From the NCBI GenBank assembly GCA_900322165.1, contig ONYR01000189.1, positions 1-5,324 of the forward strand: a stretch of 5,324 nucleotides of DNA. Direction: 5' to 3'. Source of the stretch: an uncultured Eubacteriales bacterium (GTDB lineage: Bacteria > Bacillota > Clostridia > Lachnospirales > Bianqueaceae). Of this stretch, positions 1 through 5,321 are shown piece after piece. Within the stretch, counting starts at the first letter, position 1, and every line of letters begins with the position of its first letter. Under the pieces are notes generated by a model. That model did not search any database. It was not told where the DNA came from and saw nothing but the letters and a program-made list of their open reading frames with translations. The translations under genes and the position numbers were made by a program.

Positions 1-87
1 TTTGTTCTTCGAACAGCCGCTCAGCATCACACACGCCAAAACCAGCGCCAGCAAAAGCGCAGCCGTTCTCCTCAGCATTCCTCTCAT
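1..87 (-). CDS. N-terminus of a lipoprotein (partial, cut by window edge)
   Basis: Only the first 29 codons are visible; the gene runs leftward off the window. The translated start is a textbook lipoprotein signal peptide: a basic n-region (R2, R6, R7), a hydrophobic core at about residues 9-22 (TAALLLALVLACVML), then a lipobox L22-S23-G24-C25, with C25 the expected lipidated first residue of the mature protein, followed by S-K-N-K. The ATG at 85-87 is chosen because a GAGGAG ribosome binding site lies 8 bases upstream; the in-frame ATG at codon 4 has no better site. It follows the galactokinase/uridylyltransferase gene by 34 bases in the same direction, so cotranscription is likely. The mature protein is anchored to the outer face of the membrane. 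Location suggests, but does not show, a sugar-binding protein of an ABC transporter; any other lipoprotein is possible. Confidence is high for a lipoprotein start and low for function. Confidence 0.8.
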   Translation of the reverse strand, partial: MRGMLRRTAALLLALVLACVMLSGCSKNK

Positions 88-95
88 ATAATTTT

Positions 96-101
96 CTCCT
101 C
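96..101 (-). promoter_or_regulatory. ribosome binding site of the lipoprotein gene
   Basis: Read on the minus strand this is GAGGAG, 8 bases before the ATG at 85-87. It fixes the start of a gene of which only the beginning is visible. Confidence 0.75.
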
Positions 102-121
102 TTTACTTCTTTGTCAATTTG

Positions 122-2848
122 TCATCGCGTGAATCCAAGTTTTAACATAAACCGATCGAACGCGGCGATGCCTGCAGGATCCTGTTTGAACACGCCGGCA
201 TCCTCGAGTACGCGTGTGAAGATGTCGCCGACTTCCTTCTTGAGGATCTCGTCCGCTTTCTCCGGGCTCTCGACAACGCCGTAGCGCTTTTTCATGTCTG
301 CGATCCACTCCGCATGCTTCTCGAGGCTCTCGCGCTGTGCGCTTGAGAAATCGCTCTCGCTTCCGCCAACGAGCAGATGCCCGATGAGGCCAAGCTCCTT
401 CTGAAGCCGTCCCGGCAGCACTGCCAGACCCATCACCTCAATGAGGCCGATGTTCTCCTTCTTGATGTGATGCAGCTCCTCGTGCGGATGGAAGACACCG
501 AGCGGATGCTCCTGCGTTGCGAGGTTGTTGCGCAGCACCAGATCGAGCTCATATTCACCCTTGCTGTTAAAGCGGGCGATCGGCGTGATCGTGTTGTGTC
601 TTACCTCGCCCGTGTAAGCATAGATGCCGACGGACGGATCGCTGTACTCTCTCCAGAACGCCAGTACCTTCGCGGCCGCGGCAATGACATGATCCTTGTT
701 TTTGCCGGAGATGCGGATCGCGGACATGGCCCAGTTGATAACGGACACCGTCAGGTCCGGGCGCTCAAGATCCACATAGCGTGCACGAACGGCCGCTTTC
801 TCCATCGGGAAAACGTGATGGCCGCCCTGGTAATGCTCATGGGTCAGGATCGAACCGCCGACGATCGGCAGGTCTGCGTTGGATCCGATGAAGTAGTGCG
901 GCAGGATCTCGATGAACTTAAACAGCCTGCGGAAGGTCATCGGATCGATCTTCATCGGCACATGATCCTGTTTCAGCAGGATGCAGTGCTCCTGATAGTA
1001 GGTGTACGGGCTGTACTGCAGATACCAGTCCTCGCCCTCCAGATGCATCGGGATCTGCCTGAGGTTCTGCCTCGCCGGATGGTCAAGTCTGCCCGCATAG
1101 CCCACGTTTTCAGGGCAAAGCAGGCACTTCGGATAGCCCGCGCTCTTCATGGTCAGCAGCTTGGCGATCACGCGCGGATCCTTCTCCGGCTTGGAAAGGT
1201 TGATCGTGATCTCCATGTCGCCGTAGCGGCTCGGAGATTTCCAGTACAGATTCTTCTCGATCCGCTCCGCCATCACATAGTGGTTGGCGCGGGAGAGATG
1301 GTAGAAATATTCGGAAGCTTTCTTGGGGTCTTCCGCCTGAAGCGCCTTGAAGGTTTCCGAAACCTCAGACGGTCTCGGCGTCAGAAGGCCCATGATCTTC
1401 GCGTCCATCAGGTCGCGGTGCGTCACGTCTTCTCCGTCGATCATGCCCCGATCGACCATGTAATCCAGAATCTTCTTCAGGATCGGATACGGCGTGTCAG
1501 CCGGCGCTTCCTTGCGGGACTGCGTGTAAGCCATCTCACAGGGCATCACACCATCGGTTTTCTCATACGGAGCGTCAAGCTTCAGCAGATCCAACAGCTG
1601 GTTGCGGACGTAAACGGTATCCTCCGGCTCGATCAGGCGATGATCCAGCCCGTAGGTCAGCAGCTCTTCCACAAGAAACTCGATCGGCTCATCGATGCGC
1701 TGCATGCCCTGACCGGCTTCCGCCACGTAAAACTCCGGTGTCAGTCCGGTTTTCGCTTCATAATTCTTTCCGACCGTCTGAATAAATTCATCGACGGCTT
1801 CTTCCTTCACAAGAGCGACGGTGCAGCCGCCGAAGCCCGCGCCGGTCATACGCGCGCCAAGCGTTCCCGGGATCTTCCGCGCCTCGTCCACCATGGTGTC
1901 AAGCTCTTTGCCCGTCACCTCGTACAGATCGCGCAGGGAATCGTGCGACTGATTCATCAGCTCGCCGAAAGCCGCCAGATCGCCCTTTTCAAGCACCTTG
2001 ACCGCTTCCTCAACACGCGCGTTCTCGTACACTGCGTGCTCTGCGCGGTTTCTCGCAATCGGATTGCGGATCGCGGATTTGTAGGTTTCAAACTGAGCCG
2101 GGCTCAGGTCGCAGAGTGCCTTGATCGGAACTACCTTCTGCAGATCCGCGAGTGCCTCTTCGCACTCCGCGCGGCGCTCATTGTATTTACTGTCCGCCAG
2201 ACCGCGCTTTTTCTTGGTATTGCCGATGACGATCTTTACGCCCTGCATCTCCAGCGGGACATATTCATAATCAAGCGTGGCACAGTCAAGAAGGATCGCC
2301 TTCGAATCGCGCCCGAGACCGACCGCAAACTGGTCCATGATACCGCAGTTGACCCCGTTGAACGTATTCTCAGAGTGCTGGCACATCTTGACAAGGGTCA
2401 CCTTGTCGAGTCCAACGTCGAACAGGTCGTTCAGCGCCTTGGCCATGACGACCTCGATCGAAGCCGACGAGGAAAGGCCCGAGCCGTTCGGGATCTCACC
2501 GTAGATCAGAACGTCCATGCCCGTAACCGGCACGCCGATCATCTGGAACTCACGAATCACGCCTTTCGGATAGTTCGACCAGCCGTGTTCTTTTTTGTAC
2601 ACGTTGTCGTCGAGGTTAGCCTCGTAACGGTTCGGGAAATTCAAGCTCGCAAAGCGAAGACGCTTATCGTCACGCAGGCGGATCGCCGCGTAGGTTCCGA
2701 AGCTCAGCGCGCACGGAAAGACTCGCCCGCCATTGTAGTCGATATGTTCTCCGATCAGGTTGACTCGCCCGGGAGCGTAGTAAACGGTGACTTCGCCGCT
2801 GCTGCTCGTTCCGAATTCCTGCTCGAACTTTTGTCTCATATCCATCAT
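122..2848 (-). CDS. galK-galT: bifunctional galactokinase / galactose-1-phosphate uridylyltransferase fusion (GalK-GalT)
   Basis: A 908-residue cytoplasmic enzyme of the Leloir pathway. Residues 1 to about 386 are a GHMP-family galactokinase (EC 2.7.1.6). It has the sugar-binding signature GRVNLIGEHIDYNGG (27-41; R28, E34, H35, D37), the ATP loop IPNGSGLSSSAS (119-130), NCGIMDQ (167-173) with the expected catalytic base D172, and the C-terminal GHMP motif GARMTGAGFGGC (331-342). Residues about 387-908 are a class II uridylyltransferase (EC 2.7.7.12 type), with a putative zinc pair CLLC (C575, C578) and the active-site signature DLPIVGGSILTHEHYQGG (659-676); H672 is the likely uridylylated histidine by analogy with the HPH motif of class I enzymes. 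Each half has about full family length (roughly 390 and 500 residues). The reading frame is unbroken and the junction, near 1690, has almost no linker. The start at 2846-2848 is preceded by GAGGAG with a 9-base spacer; the upstream in-frame extension to 2935 runs back into the HIT gene and looks non-coding. An internal Met (codon 382, 1703-1705) lacks a properly spaced ribosome binding site. Identity of both halves is near certain; whether the protein stays fused in the cell is inferred. Confidence 0.95.
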   Translation of the reverse strand: MMDMRQKFEQEFGTSSSGEVTVYYAPGRVNLIGEHIDYNGGRVFPCALSFGTYAAIRLRDDKRLRFASLNFPNRYEANLDDNVYKKEHGWSNYPKGVIREFQMIGVPVTGMDVLIYGEIPNGSGLSSSASIEVVMAKALNDLFDVGLDKVTLVKMCQHSENTFNGVNCGIMDQFAVGLGRDSKAILLDCATLDYEYVPLEMQGVKIVIGNTKKKRGLADSKYNERRAECEEALADLQKVVPIKALCDLSPAQFETYKSAIRNPIARNRAEHAVYENARVEEAVKVLEKGDLAAFGELMNQSHDSLRDLYEVTGKELDTMVDEARKIPGTLGARMTGAGFGGCTVALVKEEAVDEFIQTVGKNYEAKTGLTPEFYVAEAGQGMQRIDEPIEFLVEELLTYGLDHRLIEPEDTVYVRNQLLDLLKLDAPYEKTDGVMPCEMAYTQSRKEAPADTPYPILKKILDYMVDRGMIDGEDVTHRDLMDAKIMGLLTPRPSEVSETFKALQAEDPKKASEYFYHLSRANHYVMAERIEKNLYWKSPSRYGDMEITINLSKPEKDPRVIAKLLTMKSAGYPKCLLCPENVGYAGRLDHPARQNLRQIPMHLEGEDWYLQYSPYTYYQEHCILLKQDHVPMKIDPMTFRRLFKFIEILPHYFIGSNADLPIVGGSILTHEHYQGGHHVFPMEKAAVRARYVDLERPDLTVSVINWAMSAIRISGKNKDHVIAAAAKVLAFWREYSDPSVGIYAYTGEVRHNTITPIARFNSKGEYELDLVLRNNLATQEHPLGVFHPHEELHHIKKENIGLIEVMGLAVLPGRLQKELGLIGHLLVGGSESDFSSAQRESLEKHAEWIADMKKRYGVVESPEKADEILKKEVGDIFTRVLEDAGVFKQDPAGIAAFDRFMLKLGFTR

Positions 2849-2857
2849 ATCTGGATT

Positions 2858-2863
2858 CTCCTC
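2858..2863 (-). promoter_or_regulatory. ribosome binding site deciding the start of galK-galT
   Basis: Minus-strand GAGGAG lies 9 bases before the tandem ATG-ATG at 2843-2848. It selects the start and rejects the 29-codon upstream extension of the same frame, which is rich in Arg and His and overlaps the end of the HIT gene. Confidence 0.8.
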
Positions 2864-2897
2864 AATAATTATTATGAATCGAGCCGTGCCATGTTGG

Positions 2898-3308
2898 TCA
2901 GAGTGCCGCCTTGATCTCCTCCGCGGTCTTGGCAAGCTCCTCGCCGCCTACGCTTTTCTCAAGCCACTGCGGGAACGGATCGTCCCCCTTCAGACGCGGC
3001 AGCACATGCAGATGGAAATGCATCATCGACTGGCCGGCCGCTTCTCCGTTGTTCTGAAGCAGGTTACAGCCATCGGTGTGAAAGGCCTGTTGACTAGCGC
3101 GGGCCAGCTTCTTCGCCAGCACCATCGCCTTGGCGGCTGTCTCATCGGGAAGCTCGTACAGGTTCGCATAATGCGCTTTCGGCAAAATCAGCATATGACC
3201 CTTGATCGCCTGATTCATGTCCAGAATCACGCGGAAGGTCTCATCTTCGTATACGGTAGCGGAAGGAATCTCGCCATTGGCGATTTTACAAAACAGACAT
3301 CCGTCCAT
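2898..3308 (-). CDS. HIT-family (histidine triad) nucleotide-binding hydrolase
   Basis: A 136-residue cytoplasmic protein, typical size for the HinT/Hit branch of the HIT family. These proteins hydrolyse or transfer nucleotidyl groups (nucleoside phosphoramidates, acyl adenylates, dinucleoside polyphosphates). The N-terminus CLFCKIANGEIPS carries C4 and C7. With H46 and H97 they resemble the zinc-site residues of zinc-containing HIT proteins. K44 lies in the conserved LPKAHY segment. Q85-N86-N87-G88-E89-A90-A91-G92-Q93 is the usual block before the triad, and HFHLHVLPR (97-105) is the triad, with H99 the expected nucleophile. The ATG at 3306-3308 is chosen because AGGAGG precedes it by 9 bases and the family starts just there; the frame stays open for 44 more codons upstream, but that stretch holds the promoter. 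It is the first gene of the leftward operon, 49 bases before galK-galT. The family is certain, but the cellular substrate is unknown even for well-studied members, so no specific role is assigned. Confidence 0.93.
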   Translation of the reverse strand: MDGCLFCKIANGEIPSATVYEDETFRVILDMNQAIKGHMLILPKAHYANLYELPDETAAKAMVLAKKLARASQQAFHTDGCNLLQNNGEAAGQSMMHFHLHVLPRLKGDDPFPQWLEKSVGGEELAKTAEEIKAAL

Positions 3309-3317
3309 ATCATCCGT

Positions 3318-3323
3318 CCTCCT
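3318..3323 (-). promoter_or_regulatory. ribosome binding site of the HIT gene
   Basis: Minus-strand AGGAGG, 9 bases before the ATG at 3306-3308. It decides this start over the longer open frame beginning at 3440. Confidence 0.8.
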
Positions 3324-3353
3324 GTAATCTATGAAAATAATAAGGCACTCCAC

Positions 3354-3382
3354 ATTATAATCCAAAACCGGACTTAAAACAA
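3354..3382 (-). promoter_or_regulatory. sigma-A-like promoter of the HIT / galK-galT operon
   Basis: On the minus strand a -35 box TTGTTT (3377-3382) is followed after exactly 17 bases by a perfect -10 box TATAAT (3354-3359). Transcription would start near 3347, giving a leader of about 38 bases before the HIT ATG with the AGGAGG site inside it. No other promoter is evident before galK-galT or the lipoprotein gene, so this one probably serves all three. Assignment rests on consensus match and position only. Confidence 0.65.
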
Positions 3383-3400
3383 TTCGCTCCCCCTCGCTGA

Positions 3401-3412
3401 ATTGTAAACAAT
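3401..3412. repeat. inverted repeat ATTGT-AA-ACAAT upstream of the gal operon promoter
   Basis: A perfect inverted repeat with 5-bp arms (3401-3405 and 3408-3412) and a 2-bp centre. It lies 18 bases upstream of the -35 box of the leftward promoter. Its minus-strand half ATTGTTT recurs as a direct copy at 3377-3383, overlapping that -35 box, 29 bases away. This is a plausible regulator-binding arrangement; no regulator can be named. It lacks the central CG typical of LacI/CcpA-family operators. Confidence 0.35.
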
Positions 3413-3468
3413 GTATATCTTTTTCTTTCTTATCCCTCAATCCGTGAGGCCCTTCGTCTCCCTCCGCG

Positions 3469-3497
3469 TTGCTTTTCCCGCAAGCCTGTGCTATTCT
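3469..3497 (+). promoter_or_regulatory. possible second, upstream promoter for the response regulator
   Basis: TTGCTT (3469-3474), 17 bases, then TATTCT (3492-3497) preceded by the extended -10 dinucleotide TG (3489-3490). Transcription would start near 3504, just before the 13-bp palindrome at 3509-3521, which would then sit where a bound protein could block it. The match is weaker than that of the proximal promoter and may be chance. Confidence 0.25.
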
Positions 3498-3508
3498 TGA
3501 AACACGAC

Positions 3509-3521
3509 TCTGTCAGACAGA
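3509..3521. repeat. 13-bp perfect palindrome at the response regulator promoter
   Basis: TCTGTC (3509-3514) and GACAGA (3516-3521) are exact inverted arms around a single central A. The right arm overlaps the likely -35 element (CAGACA, 3518-3523) of the promoter for the response regulator. The same stretch also reads as short tandem CAGA units, the sort of direct repeat OmpR-family regulators bind. An operator, possibly for autoregulation, is inferred. Confidence 0.4.
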
Positions 3522-3545
3522 CAAACATTCGATTCCATTTATAAT
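3518..3545 (+). promoter_or_regulatory. proximal promoter of the two-component operon
   Basis: A perfect TATAAT (3540-3545) lies 16 bases after CAGACA (3518-3523), a four-of-six match to TTGACA. Transcription would start around 3552, leaving a leader of only about 17 bases in which the ribosome binding site at 3557-3562 sits almost at the 5' end. The weak -35 box fits a promoter that needs an activator, perhaps the response regulator itself. Confidence 0.55.
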
Positions 3546-3556
3546 CCTACACCGAA

Positions 3557-3562
3557 GCGGAG
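3557..3562 (+). promoter_or_regulatory. ribosome binding site of the response regulator
   Basis: GCGGAG, with its GGAG core ending 6 bases before the ATG at 3569-3571. It supports this start. Confidence 0.65.
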
Positions 3563-3568
3563 ATTCTC

Positions 3569-4246
3569 ATGTTTCACATTCTGGTTGTCGATGACGACAA
3601 AAACACCCGCAAATATATCCGCGCCGTTCTTGAGGCGGAGGGCTACACCGTCAGCACCGCCGCGGACGGAGAAGAAGCTCTCGCTCAGCTTGAGCGCGAT
3701 GTCTTTGATTTGGCTGTGCTCGATATTATGATGCCTAACATGGATGGCTATGAGTTCACCAAGGTCCTGCGCGAAGCCGGAAACGAGCTGCCGATTCTCA
3801 TGGTTTCCGCCAAGCAGCTGCCCGCCGACCGGCACAAAGGGTTCCTTGTCGGCACCGATGACTACATCACTAAACCGATCGATGAAACCGAGATGATTCT
3901 GCGGATCAAGGCCCTGCTTCGACGCGCGAAGATCGCAAGTGAGCACCGGATCGTGATCGGAGACGTCACGCTCGATTATGACAGCCTGAGTGTCACCAAA
4001 AGCGGTGAAACCCAGCAGCTTCCGCAGAAGGAATTTCTGCTGCTCTACAAACTGCTCTCCTATCCCGGCAAGATTTTTACCCGTATTCAGCTTATGGACG
4101 AGATCTGGGGAACGGAAAGCGATACCGGCTGGGAGACCGTAACCGTTCACATCGGTCGTCTCCGCAAGCGCTTTGAGGGCTGGGAAGAATTTGAGATCGA
4201 GTCCATCCGCGGGCTCGGGTACCGGGCGGTGAAGCATGAAAAATAA
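3569..4246 (+). CDS. OmpR/PhoB-family two-component response regulator
   Basis: A 225-residue cytoplasmic DNA-binding regulator of normal length for the family. Receiver domain, residues about 2-118: acidic pair D8-D9 in ILVVDDD, phosphoacceptor D52 in AVLDIMMPNMDG, switch residue S80 in VSAK, and K102 in the TKP motif. Winged-helix C-terminal output domain, residues about 127-221: LPQKEFLLLYKLLSYPGKIF, a recognition-helix region ETVTVHIGRLRKRF (189-202), and the terminal hairpin IESIRGLGYR. The GTDDYITKP stretch and the wording of the output domain resemble, from memory, the heme-sensing regulator HssR and related Bacillota proteins, but this is not enough to assign a signal. It overlaps the histidine kinase gene by 11 bases, so the two are cotranscribed and form a cognate pair. 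It has its own promoter and a palindrome just upstream that may allow autoregulation. Its targets are unknown; the divergent galactose operon is one candidate, on position alone. Confidence 0.95.
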   Translation: MFHILVVDDDKNTRKYIRAVLEAEGYTVSTAADGEEALAQLERDVFDLAVLDIMMPNMDGYEFTKVLREAGNELPILMVSAKQLPADRHKGFLVGTDDYITKPIDETEMILRIKALLRRAKIASEHRIVIGDVTLDYDSLSVTKSGETQQLPQKEFLLLYKLLSYPGKIFTRIQLMDEIWGTESDTGWETVTVHIGRLRKRFEGWEEFEIESIRGLGYRAVKHEK

Positions 4247-5321
4247 AGAAAACAGAGCACGGAAAATTCGCCGGAGCCTCTCACTTTCGTTCATGTTCTC
4301 GAGCGCGGTGTTTTTGGTGCTTCTGATTACATCCCTGATCGTCGGTCTTGTCGTCGTTTACCTCATCTATGAGGGAATGCTTCAGATGGGTGAAAAGCCT
4401 CTGAATACCGGGACGTTCCTGCTGAGTCTGGTCGGTCTGAGCGCGGCGATCGGTAGCATTCTCGCCTTCACCTCCAGCCGCTTTTCGCTCAACCCGCTCG
4501 ATCGCGTGCTCGACGCGCTTGATCAGCTGGCTGAAGGCGATTATTCGGTTCGGCTTAACCCGAAGGTAAGGCTGATCCGCCGCATTCCCGTCTTTCGCGA
4601 CCTTATCGCAAGCTTCAACACGCTCGCGGAGGAGCTGGAGAAAACCGAGATGCTCCGCTCCGATTTCATCAACAATTTCTCTCACGAATTCAAGACCCCG
4701 ATCGTCTCGATCGCCGGATTCGTCCGGCTTCTTCGGCGCGGAAACCTGACGGAAGAAGAGCGCGAAGAATATCTCACGATTATTGAGGAAGAGTCCCTGC
4801 GCCTCTCCCAGATGGCCACGAACGTTCTGAACCTAACGAAAATCGAAAACCAAACCATTCTGACCGACATCGAAGAGGTGAACCTCTCGGAACAGCTGCG
4901 GGTCGCGATGCTGATGCTCGAGCACAAATGGAGCTCCAAGAATCTGGAGCCGGTTCTTCCCTCCGAAGAATTCTTTGTTCACGCCAACGCGGAGCTGATG
5001 CGCCAAGTCTGGATCAACCTGCTCGATAACGCGATCAAGTATTCACCCGAGGGCGGCGCGGTGGAAGCCGAGATTGAACAAACCAAAACGTCCGGGAAAA
5101 CCGTTACAAAGATTCACATCACCAACGTCGGCGATCCGATCCCCGAGGAGAAACAGGCCAAGCTTTTCAACAAGTTTTATCAGGGCGATGAGTCCCATCA
5201 TTCCGAAGGTAACGGTGTCGGTCTCGCCGTCGTCAAAAAGATCGTTGAACTCCACCAAGGCCGCGTCGCGGTTCATTGCGCGGATGGAAAAATAACATTT
5301 ACCGTAACACTCGAAGAATAA
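4236..5321 (+). CDS. membrane sensor histidine kinase (HisKA / HATPase_c)
   Basis: A 361-residue inner-membrane kinase, partner of the regulator it overlaps by 11 bases (4236-4246). A basic N-terminus is followed by a transmembrane helix at about 19-45, a very short external loop (about 46-58), a second helix at about 59-79, a HAMP-type linker at about 82-135 (NPLDRVLDALDQLAEGDYSVRL), then a dimerisation/phosphotransfer domain with H150 in FSHEFKTPI as phosphoacceptor. The ATPase domain, about 248-361, shows the N box NLLDNAIKYS (N261, N265), a divergent G1 box TNVGDPIP in which N297 replaces the usual Asp, an F box LFNKFYQ (310-316) and the G2 box GNGVGLAVVKKIVELHQG. There is no PAS or large extracellular sensor domain, so the signal is probably read within or at the membrane, or comes from a partner protein. 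The start ATG has only a weak GGCGGTG site, fitting translational coupling to the regulator. The gene is complete; only three bases follow its stop. Confidence 0.94.
   Translation: MKNKENRARKIRRSLSLSFMFSSAVFLVLLITSLIVGLVVVYLIYEGMLQMGEKPLNTGTFLLSLVGLSAAIGSILAFTSSRFSLNPLDRVLDALDQLAEGDYSVRLNPKVRLIRRIPVFRDLIASFNTLAEELEKTEMLRSDFINNFSHEFKTPIVSIAGFVRLLRRGNLTEEEREEYLTIIEEESLRLSQMATNVLNLTKIENQTILTDIEEVNLSEQLRVAMLMLEHKWSSKNLEPVLPSEEFFVHANAELMRQVWINLLDNAIKYSPEGGAVEAEIEQTKTSGKTVTKIHITNVGDPIPEEKQAKLFNKFYQGDESHHSEGNGVGLAVVKKIVELHQGRVAVHCADGKITFTVTLEE

Noticed and set aside
88..117. Perfect TTGACA (112-117) before the lipoprotein gene, considered as a promoter.
   Set aside because: A -10 box at normal spacing would fall at about 88-94, placing the transcription start inside the coding sequence and excluding the ribosome binding site.
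377..2914. An 845-codon open frame on the plus strand, antisense to galK-galT.
   Set aside because: It mirrors the real gene, has the Arg/His/Val/Leu-rich composition of an antisense shadow, shows no recognisable domain, and no ribosome binding site was seen. The codon bias of the GC-rich galactose gene explains the lack of stops.
2849..2935. N-terminal extension of the galK-galT frame by 29 codons.
   Set aside because: It overlaps the end of the HIT gene, is unlike any galactokinase N-terminus, and contains the real ribosome binding site as codons.
3309..3440. N-terminal extension of the HIT frame by 44 codons.
   Set aside because: It includes the TTGTTT-TATAAT promoter and the AGGAGG site; the HIT family normally begins at the C-x-x-C segment just after the chosen Met.
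3435..3449. Hairpin CCTCA / TGAGG with a 5-base loop, considered as a terminator.
   Set aside because: The 5-bp stem has no following T-tract on either strand; on the minus strand it is followed by an A-rich tract, so it does not fit a rho-independent terminator.
3411..3500. A possible 29-aa ORF on the plus strand in the intergenic region (MYIFFFLIPQSV...).
   Set aside because: There is no ribosome binding site before the ATG, and the phenylalanine-rich start simply reflects the T-rich tract.
3539..4294. A 251-codon open frame antisense to the response regulator.
   Set aside because: It is a shadow of the clearly coding plus-strand gene, with no domain of its own.
4281..4939. Antisense open frames within the histidine kinase gene.
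   Set aside because: They are out-of-frame shadows with biased composition and no motifs.
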